DNA of 30,000 bases from Mesostigma viride (lineage: Eukaryota > Streptophyta > Mesostigmatophyceae > Mesostigmatales > Mesostigmataceae). The notes under the pieces are model-generated. The model was not told the DNA's origin, made no database searches, and saw nothing but the letters and a program-made list of their open reading frames with translations. This document shows positions 18,296-27,000 of this stretch, one piece after another. The DNA is taken from contig RPFO01000041.1 in NCBI GenBank assembly GCA_009746045.1, forward strand, positions 1,681,613-1,711,612. The letters are read 5' to 3'. Position numbers and translations under genes: made by a program. The first letter of the stretch is position 1. Every line of letters starts with the position of its first letter.

Positions 18296-20270
18296 GTATG
18301 AATGAATGTCACCTAGACTGCGTCACGGGTATGGAAAGGGGATGGGGCTACAGTTTGAGTGGATATAACTCACAAAATTATTGGGACAACACAACCTGCT
18401 CTATTTTGATTGATAAATTAAACTTGATCGACATAACCGCATCAATCACGCATTAAATTAAGGGGACGTGGCGCGCCGAATATTTTCCGCGCGAAAAAAC
18501 TCGCGGCACCGGCCGTACCGTGAAAAGTGGGTGCTCCGTGCGCGCACCACTTGCGGAAGTGGCCATGGCGACTGCGTTTAGGCGAAACTAGCAATATAGG
18601 GCTAGAGAAATGCAAAAAAAAATGCTTGGATGTTGAAGACGATGAGTTAATGATGTTGGGTTGCGGCGGCAAGTGGCTGGTTTACAATATCGCTGCTTTC
18701 TTTTACTGCCATCGGCATGGGGGGGAATCTGCATTTTTTGGTCGCGCGGAATAAAATAGAATTCGTGATTGCGGCAGTAAATTCTCAGTTTTGGGGGTCT
18801 TTTTGACCGTGAAGGATACATTCTCATCGGTAGCATCGAATTCTAAACCGAACGGGTGCTTTTTGCTACATTTTCGGCCATTTTCGGTAAGTATTTCTTC
18901 AGGCCTGCGCAGTGCATGTCGGAACCTTCCATGGAAGAACGGCCGTTGTTGCGCGCCTGGGCGAGGGATCTACGAGGGCAAGGTATAGATTTGTGGCGAC
19001 TGTTATCTACTATCAGTTCTTTCTTCGAAGAGCTCATCGTTCGAAGTTTTTTGCGTTCGTTTTGGTCAGTTTCCGCCAGTTAACTCTCCGTTGCTCGCCG
19101 TCGTGTTGACGAATACCTGGCAGCTTTAGCTTGTTTTCGTTGATGTCTTGATCAAATCCGCTTCAGTCTCAGCCGATAGATCCTAGGGAAGGCGTAAGGG
19201 ATTTCATAGCACGTGTTCTGGCAAGGATGTTGTGCGTATGGACGCTTCTTGTTGTGTGATAGTGACGCACCCTTTCCTCGCAGCGGCATCACAGCGGTCA
19301 GAAGCTGAACGGCCGCCACTGGTTTCTTTGCATTTTATCGTGCAGGGAAGGAAGTTTTTTTATCGACGATCATGTTGGAGATATTGCATTTGTGTGACTG
19401 CATGTAGATAGCTGCCATCATTGGTTTATTTGAGCTTTCCTTGTTATGATGATGTGACAAGACAGCAATGTGCTGAGCCAACCATGGTTGACATGGTTGA
19501 CTGCATGCAAGCTTTGTATGCCATGATCTCCTTGGTTCCTTGCCCTCCATAGTTCCAGTTTGTTGCCCATGTCGGGTAGGGCAGTTAAGGAGTTGTTGCT
19601 GTGTTGGTAAGCTTGGTTGGCATAACCCTTACATTCTAACCTGGGAGAAACATAGAAAATGCTGGTAATGCATGTTAGTGCCATCATCATTATTGCTATT
19701 CACGTACTTATAAGTCTGGCCATGCTCGAGGGACGGTGAAGGAGTATGAGGTGCGTGGCCACCCCTTTGTACTTCATAACATATTCAGCATGGATTTGAT
19801 CCATGTTGATGGCATGTAAAGTGTGATTGTGTTTACTTGCTTTCTGAGTGGTCCTTAGCGCCTTGTCAGGTGGTGAGTGGTCGTCTAGGAAACCCATCAG
19901 TGCGTGCCACAGTGACCCCCAACCTTGAGCATGTGTCGTCATCAGTGTGCTAGAGTTAACTATATGTGCTTTTGATCATAGATTTGCTGAGTTCTTGGCA
20001 TGAAGTTTACAAGGTAACCTTGGGTAGAGTATAGTGTATGCTCTCTTGGCATGTATGCCTAGCGATCGTGTTGCTATGCTTGCGCTGGCAAGGTTGGCCA
20101 TGCCGAGGGCAGGTGAGGGCAGATGTGGTGCCTAGCCGTTTGCTTATGTTTTGTGATCGAGTGGGGCATGCTTTCTGGCTTTTTGGATGGAAAACAGCAT
20201 GCCTAAGTGGCCATATACAAAGAAACCCCCCTTAAGCTTATGTTCAGGTTTTAGCACGCATAACCTTATT
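18296..20270. other. Long stretch without a firm gene, possible 5' region of the PHD gene
   Basis: The first 300 bases past 18460 are CpG-rich, like an algal promoter or first exon. A strong donor-like site (TTTTCG|GTAAGTATT) lies at about 18886. From 19100 on the sequence is intron-like, with no coding signal I can defend. It would suit a 5' exon plus long intron of the PHD gene at 20292, but this is inference. Confidence 0.35.
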
Positions 20271-20299
20271 ACTTGAGCTAGACTTGTCGGAATGACCTG
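20271..20299 (+). repeat. 29-bp direct repeat before the PHD exon
   Basis: ACTTGAGCTAGACTTGTCGG then AATGACCTG. It recurs with one mismatch at 20628-20656, and weaker similarity extends about 15 bases further upstream of both. Confidence 0.85.
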
Positions 20300-20570
20300 T
20301 TTTAAGGGTGGCTGCCACGACGTGATGCAAAGGGAGGGGCAGGGGGACGATGGGGAAGGTAGCAGTGATGATGAGAATGATGTTGATGATATTCCTTGCC
20401 TTGCATGTGCGTCCCCGGATGAAATTGACGGTGTCCCTTTCCTGCTGTGCAGCACATTCGGGTGCAAGGGAGGATTGCATGGGTGCTGCGCTGACGCCCC
20501 GTTGACTAAGGAGCCCAAGGGGGATTGGTTTTGCCCTGCCTGCCTTGTGCAGGATGCTTACAAGGGCTGA
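20292..20570 (+). CDS. PHD zinc-finger exon (terminal exon or very small gene)
   Basis: The open frame encodes 92 residues ending TGA. An acidic Asp/Glu/Ser stretch (EGSSDDENDVDDIP) precedes a compact C4-H-C3 finger. It reads CLAC, then LLCSTFGC, LHGCC and WFCPAC, covering about residues 36-85. The His, the following Cys and the Trp two before the last Cys pair are in their usual places. PHD fingers commonly read histone H3 tails in chromatin regulators (family knowledge). The first ATG overlaps the 29-bp repeat and may not be the true start; acceptor-like AG sites at about 20306 and 20342 would make this the last exon of a longer gene. No partner domain is visible nearby. The domain call is firm; the gene structure is not. 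Confidence 0.65.
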   Translation: MTCFKGGCHDVMQREGQGDDGEGSSDDENDVDDIPCLACASPDEIDGVPFLLCSTFGCKGGLHGCCADAPLTKEPKGDWFCPACLVQDAYKG

Positions 20571-20627
20571 AATAGTGACAATTTCTGGTTTAGCGGACAT
20601 TTTTGTTCTAACGCGCCAAACGCAATA

Positions 20628-20656
20628 ACTTGAGCTAGACTCGTCGGAATGACCTG
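20628..20656 (+). repeat. 29-bp direct repeat after the PHD exon
   Basis: Second copy of 20271-20299, 357 bases downstream, with one T-to-C change. Confidence 0.85.
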
Positions 20657-21106
20657 GGACTTGGACCACTGCTGTCCCCCTGATAGCCGGATTTTCGCTA
20701 CATTTTGTTGCCTAATCTGAAGTGTTTATGACATGTTTATTCCCAATGTCCGGTAAAAAAAGGGTACTTTTGCGGGGAAATTAATAACTGTTCAAGGTTT
20801 AGTCATTTTCATGATGTACATAAGTAGCTCAGCAAGCTACAAACTCAGGGAACTATAGACGCTACATTTATTTTTGCCAACAAATGAGTGCATGGGCTGG
20901 GGCATACATAGCCCTAATTAGCGTCTTTTTCTATTTATAGCGCAATATTGGCGTATGTGTGGGGGTAGTACCCCCAACAAGTGCATGGACAACTCACTAG
21001 AGATGTTATTTAGTGCCTCCAATCATAATTTAGCATGGTGCAACTGAAATTCAAGTGATATTAGCACGGGTCAAGTTTTAAGGTTTTTGGGGTGCCACCT
21101 CCCCTT
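20657..21106. other. Non-coding stretch
   Basis: AT-rich, with no open frame or repeat of note. Confidence 0.5.
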
Positions 21107-21275
21107 AAATTATAACATGACTCCGTTGGGAGATCGTGTAGCACGTATCCCTTGCTTGATGGATGGGGGTCCAGGCGAAGCCGCGAAACCTAACTAAGCT
21201 ATCTCTAAACTAATCTATAAAATCCTACCTACTCTACTCAGCAAAGCGCCCCTGAAGTCCTCCTGGGGGGGGGGG
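21107..21275 (-). mobile_element. LINE-C, 3'-end fragment
   Basis: A minus-strand copy of the LINE-B/D 3' UTR. It starts in a poly-C run at the very end of ORF2 (CGCTTTGCTGAGTAG encodes RFAE-stop, compare RRFDE in LINE-B) and runs to the ATAATTT tail. No target duplication was found. Confidence 0.8.
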
Positions 21276-21522
21276 GGCAATCACGAATGCACATGAGCAT
21301 AAATCTCTGTGATCAGTGTGTGGTGGGGTATGGGTTGTGGGGTACGGGTCGGCAACACAGATTCAAGTAGGGGCAACATTTTTAATTTGCACGTAGCCAT
21401 GCACGTGATGATTAGTTAATTGATTGAGCTAGGTGTCATGTGTGCATGTTAGCACAGCTGGCATGCTCATGAGGTCACTAGCCAGCACATGTAATTATTG
21501 TTTTGTTTAGTTATCAAGACCC

Positions 21523-21535
21523 ATTATGTATGCTC
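21523..21535. repeat. Target-site duplication of LINE-D, left copy
   Basis: ATTATGTATGCTC, identical to 21821-21833. Confidence 0.9.
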
Positions 21536-21820
21536 TTGCTTGGACTTCTATGCAGAACAAGAAGAGGTGGAAGAGGATTGTCCAGGCTCACACGCCAGCC
21601 CCTGTGGGCAAGCCCCCATCCCCCCAAGAGGAAGGGGCACTTTGCTGAGTAGAGTAGCTAGGGTTTTCTAGATTAGATTAGCTTAGAGTTAGATTAGCTC
21701 GGTTTCGCAGCTTTGCCCACCTTCATCCATCCAGCAAGGAATATGTGCTACATGATATCCCAACGGAGTCATGTTATCAAGGAGACAGCAAAATGTTATA
21801 ATTTAATTTAATTTAATTTA
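21536..21820 (+). mobile_element. LINE-D, 285-bp 3'-end insertion
   Basis: It encodes the ORF2 tail WTSMQNKKRWKRIVQAHTPA then PVGKPP, which matches LINE-B WTAMQDKTRWKKIV...PVGKPP. A one-base shift follows before KRKGHFAE-stop. After the 3' UTR comes a (TTTAA)n tail. A perfect 13-bp target duplication surrounds it. Confidence 0.92.
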
Positions 21821-21833
21821 ATTATGTATGCTC
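21821..21833. repeat. Target-site duplication of LINE-D, right copy
   Basis: ATTATGTATGCTC, identical to 21523-21535. Confidence 0.9.
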
Positions 21834-23571
21834 GAGTGACGCATTCACTAAATTCACTTAGTTTCATCCCATGGCTGCAATGGTTGGGGGCGGTCACCGC
21901 ACATTCATTAACAGGCTTTACAAAGGGTACTAATTGGTTTTCAATTCTTTTTTTCACTTAAATTGTGTCACGCGGGCATAAGTCCTCAGTGGGACTTGGG
22001 AATAAAGGGGCCTACATGATGGCCACACATGAAGCATGTGCAACAAATACACTTGAGGGTGAGATGACGGGTGTACAATAGTCTTAGATGAGTGTAGAAT
22101 AGTCTGAGCACAATGTAAACCCAGAGCGATCATTTAGCGACCATGAGTGCGACCATGAGTGTGAGTCCACCCTGAATGCACCAATTCTTTACCAACAGCT
22201 ACGGTATAAAAATTGCCCCGAAATGGCTAGCAATATCAAGCGAAGCTACCTGACCGGTCCCAAACAGGCGTGGGGGTCATTGACACACACAACTCGGCCG
22301 GGTCAATCCTGCACATGGCTACGGCCGGCATGTCCAACTTGTAACCAATCAGGCCTAAAAGGCTCAGCCTAGCAATTAACTCACCATGGACCACCATTTC
22401 TAGGCGTGACATGTGGCAACAAAGTTGCATGCACATACTATAGAAGGCACATAAATGGTGTTCATCTCGTTGCATAATGGTCTCATTTTTGTATATACTG
22501 CCATCCTGGCATCACGGGCCGCATGTCCCAAAAGCCAATCGCGAGATGTAGTAGCAATGTACACTATTTCAATCCACTAAAAGTATTACCCTAACACACG
22601 TAAGCACAAAGCATTACAACAAATGACACATCACTACCATTATCACATGCGACACATTATGCTATATATGAAATCCTTCACTTTCACTCACGAGATATAC
22701 AACCAAGTTGATATGCAGAAAGCCATATAGGAAAGGCACGCATTGTTACAGCGTTCTGTTGCCTTTCCCGACATTTTCATAAGATGCTTTCTTGGAAATT
22801 TACAGCGACGTATGTGCAGGCAAGGCATGGTAAGCATAGAAGACGAGAGATGGAAGCAGGGTCGGGTTGTGTGTGTGTGTGTGTGGGGGGGGGGGAGGCA
22901 TAAGGCAGGATGGTCGATCAGGAGGGGAGGGAGAAAGTGGGGCTGGTATGACCCAGCGCTTTCAGACGAGAAAACGCCCGTTCTCAGGTAAGCGTACATC
23001 CATAATGTCTTCCGTCATTAGTCGACCACGCCCAACGGGTTTCAGGAGGGGAAAAAAGCTTAGCCTGCTTTTATTGTGACTAGTAAAGACCAGGCTTGAC
23101 AATACTCTTAAGCTTACAGGTATGAATCCCAGGGACGTAAAAGGTTCGTCGTCTCAATTTACCTTAGGACCTTACGACCAATTGTACCTTGGGCAAACAT
23201 CCAAATGCCTTTTGTAAGACCGGCGCGACCCATGCAAGGAGTAATAGCGGTATTAGGACGAGACCATAGCAACACTAGCTAAAGGTCTAAATATTAGAAC
23301 ACACCCGGCACTCAAGTCTGCACTACGTTTCCGTGGCCATACTAATAAAGGGCGGGCTAGCTTGACTTCGCGTTCCCTAACAATGCACCCGGTAATTCCT
23401 TTAGCACAGTAATGGCACTGCACCGTGACTACCTAGAGCACATTGAGGAATTATTTCTCTGAGAAAAGGAATTGAGTCCCGTACGCCGGGCAGCATGCAC
23501 GCCATCGGCCCTGTTTCCCGCGCTAATTCGTGTGCCGGCCCGGCGCGGCTTGTCTGGGCGCGTCGGATTTT
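21834..23571. other. Stretch without a supported gene
   Basis: At about 21976-21992 the sequence ATAAGTCCTCAGTGGGA matches part of the LINE-A 3' UTR (1938-1954) and may be a LINE scrap. A GT run followed by poly-G lies near 22868-22895. An 80-codon minus ORF at 22236-22475 resembles nothing I know. Around 23200 and 23450 are short resemblances to the A repeats of the split-repeat elements (GCCTTTTGTAAG, ATTTCTCTGA), too weak to call. Confidence 0.4.
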
Positions 23572-23648
23572 AGTGCGGTATTGGCCCGGACCCCCGCACT
23601 CGCCCCCGCACAAAAGTTTTCTTCATCCTGGCCCGAATAGGAGCTTCC
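23572..23648 (-). repeat. Dispersed 76-bp segment, - copy
   Basis: Inverted counterpart of 11498-11573, about 90% identical. Flanking sequence does not match. Confidence 0.75.
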
Positions 23649-24022
23649 CTGTGCCACCTTCTTGACAGTGCTCGACCAGAAAGAGAAGAGACTGGAGTCC
23701 AAGTTACTAATATAAGATGTCTTTACTGGTAGAAATTTTAGGGGCGTCACGTGCGCGGGTCTTTGTAAAGGCGCTGCAGCTAGGCATTAGTTAGCCGGCT
23801 ACGGGGACGCCTGACGCCAGCGCGAGCACAACCTATTGTCTAAAATATTCATGGCCAACATTCCTGGAAACTACTTTCACGCATAGAAACTGCCATTCAA
23901 AACCCAAGTATTCTAATGACTCGGTTGACAATCAATTGCTGCGTCATGGTTGGAATGTTTGGAAGGAATAAGAAGGTCATATAGCAAATAGAGGTCCTAG
24001 CACTAAACATAGATCTTGCAAA
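23649..24022. other. Upstream region of the DUF819 gene
   Basis: No gene and no clear TATA box. The promoter and 5' UTR of the gene at 24023 probably lie here. Confidence 0.35.
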
Positions 24023-27000
24023 ATGGCTGCCGTGTTCAGAAGCTGTCATTTGGATCGCACCTGCCTATCGGTGACGGATACATTTGCCAGCAAATGGGTT
24101 TGTAGCCGGTCCCCGCGCAAGTTCGGGGTTAAACGTGAGCGCGGGTTAATCCCGTTGCCGGCCGTCAGGTTGCGAAGTGCACCGCATCAAAATTTTCTCC
24201 CCACGCCAACGTATCAGTTCAACCGACGCGTAGCGCGCATCTCAAGGCAGCGGCTCTTGACCACGTGTTCCCTGGCCACGTACGGCACCGGAGTGTGGGT
24301 GACGCTGTCGGCGTGCGCCGCGGCTGGACAGGTCAGCGCCATCCACATTCTTGCATCCCAACCTCGGGATGCCACTCACAAGGCAATGCGGCGGCATGTG
24401 CTTGATCTCCGCCCCCTCAGCTGACAAGTCCCACGGCAGGGAATGCCCTCCGTGGGAGGCTGTTGGCGCCGCCGCTCCCTAGCCCCCTCCCATGACCTAT
24501 ACATGCTATCTTTCTCGACGGTTCCTGGCGCCCCGCACATCTCCGCAAGTGCACAGGCAATCGTCGTTTAGGAACTTGGCCAGTGGGCTACTTGGCCCAC
24601 CCAGCCACCCTTGTTTTTACCATGCCACATGGCACCCCCGCCTGCGCCCCTCGCTCACCTCCATGCCAGGCAGGGCGCCACCACGCTGTGCGCATGGCCT
24701 AGCCGGCGCTAGCCCAGATCTATTCTTGCCGAGGAAGATGAGACAAGTTATACTCGCAACCGGCAGCATAATGGCCCCAAGCCATGTGGTCATATTGCCT
24801 GGCATGCCTCCCCTGCCTGACACCACCTGGCACAGCGCCACCGTATGCCCCTTTCCTCCCCTCTGCTGCCGCCTCGTGGCGTGGACAACACCCTGCAGGT
24901 GCTTCAGGAGCGGACCGCGTGGGGCGCCCGGCTGTCAGCCCCCGTGCTCGCGATGACCTCCGGCATGGCGCTGTCATCACTGGGTGTATTGCCCGCCAGC
25001 TGTGCGGCGTATGACACGGTGAGGGCACGCACAGCACACGGTGAGGGCATGCACAAATGACACGGTGGGTTGCTGCCCTGTTGCTATCTAGTGGCGCGCT
25101 CTCGCATGCACGGACGTATGCCATGCCATGCGTCCGTGCCCCTGTGCTACAACCCCCTGCCACCAGTTTGGACCACCGTGGATGCCAAGCTCCCTGTCCC
25201 TGCTGTCGTGATCCCCGGGACGGAATAAATGGGCCCCTGGAAGTGTGCATGGGTGTGGGTGAATGTTGACATGTGTGTTGGTGTGTGCTTTGATGTGTGT
25301 GTCTTATAGATTCTAATAATGCCTGTGATTGAAGGTGATCGCGGACAATGCCGCCCGGCTCTAACAAGTGCACGAATGCATGGACCCACAAGTGCGCCAA
25401 CAATGCATGACACGGTGTGAGCCAGCAAGGGTGGAAGGAGGGAGGGAGGGAGGGAGGGAGGGAGGGTGGAAGGAGGGAGGGAGGGAGGGAGGGAGGGAGG
25501 GAGGGAGGGAGGGAGGGAGGGAGGGAGGGAGGGAGGGAGGGAGGGAGGAGGGAGGGAGGGAGGGAGGGAGGGAGGGAGGGAGGGAGGGAGGGAGGGAGGA
25601 GGGAGGGAGGGAGGGAGGAGGGAGGGAGGGAGGGAGGGAGGGAGGGAGGGAGGGAGGGAGGGAGGGAGGGAGGGAGGGAGGGAGGGAGGGAGGAGGGAGG
25701 GAGAGGGAGGAGGGAGGGAGGGAGGGAGGGAGGGAGGGAGGGAGGGAGGGAGGGAGGGAGGGGGAGGAGGGAGGGAGGGAGGGAGGGAGGGAGGGAGGGA
25801 GGGAGGGAGGGAGGGAGGGAGGGAGGGAGGGAGGGAGGGAGGGAGGGAGGGAGGGAGGGAGGGAGGGAGGGAGGGAGGGAGGAGGGAGGGAGGGAGGGAG
25901 GGAGGGAGGGAGGGAGGGAGGGAGGGAGGGAGGGAGGGAGGGAGGGAGGGAGGGAGGGAGGAGGGAGGGAGGGAGGGAGGGAGGGAGGGAGGGAGGGAGG
26001 GAGGGAGGGAGGAATGGGCAGGATGACAATGGACGTGTGATACCAGGATCGACACCTCTTGCCGCATCTGGTCCCAGAGGGGGGAGAGCAACCTGATTCC
26101 CCCCGTCCCCTGATTCCTATGTGCCCACCCGGTGCCCGCAGGTGTGGGCGGTGCTTATGCCCATGGCGGTCGCCCTCAGCTTGCTCGAACACGACCTGGG
26201 GAGCCTCTTCTCCTCCTCAGGTGGGTGGCCGTGCCTGGCCAGCACCACTAGGTGCGCAGGCATGGCCCCTGGCCCCGACAACTACATGCGCGCGGTCTGG
26301 TCCCACCAGGGTGGCCCAGGGTGGCCCCAGTGCTTCCTGGGCCACCCTGGTGGGACCAGGCCGCGCCCATGTAGCTTGTGGGGCCAGGGGCCATGCGCAC
26401 CCTCGTGGCAGGAAGGAGGACCTTCCTCACCTGTGTGAGGTGCGGTGACGCCCCATGGCAGGGTGGGCTTCCTAAGTGATGGGCGCCTGAGATCTTACAA
26501 ATACCGGTACCAGTATAGCAACAAAACTTACTTTATAGCAACAAGTTTACTGTATAGCAACACGTTTACTATACAGCAACAAGTTAACCATACAGCGAGC
26601 GACCCTCAAGAACGTCACCGCACGCAAGGAGCGTGCGTGCAGCCGTGTTTAGGATGAACGGGGTACATGTCCCGCATGGCCACTGTGTTGCAGCAGGGAC
26701 CTGGCTGAAGCCCTGGTTTGGCCCTGTGGCCGGCTGGGTAGACCGACCGCATGCAACCTCCATGTAGGCAGCGCAGGTGGTTGTTTTCGCCAGTGCTCCT
26801 CGGTCTCTACAACAACTGTACGTCAGCAGCATGAGCGCTGATGCCAGCCTGCATGCCACCGCGGTGAGGAGGTTTCCATGCCGCGTAGTCCGTTGGATGC
26901 ATAGTGCTTAGGCAATGGGTCCAGGTGTCCACGTCCCCTGCCTTGCAGGCCAGGGTGCCCCGACGCCTTGCCACCACAAACAACCACCCCCATGAAGGCA

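Noticed and set aside
22236-22475. 80-codon minus-strand ORF
   Set aside because: No family resemblance and no supporting context.
23076-23570. Possible third split-direct-repeat element
   Set aside because: The short matches to the A repeats (GCCTTTTGTAAG, ATTTCTCTGA, GGTGCAGTGCC) point in inconsistent orientations, so chance is likely.
25361-26192. Long Ser/Pro/Leu or Glu/Gly/Arg frames over the GGGA array
   Set aside because: Same artefact, inside a predicted intron.
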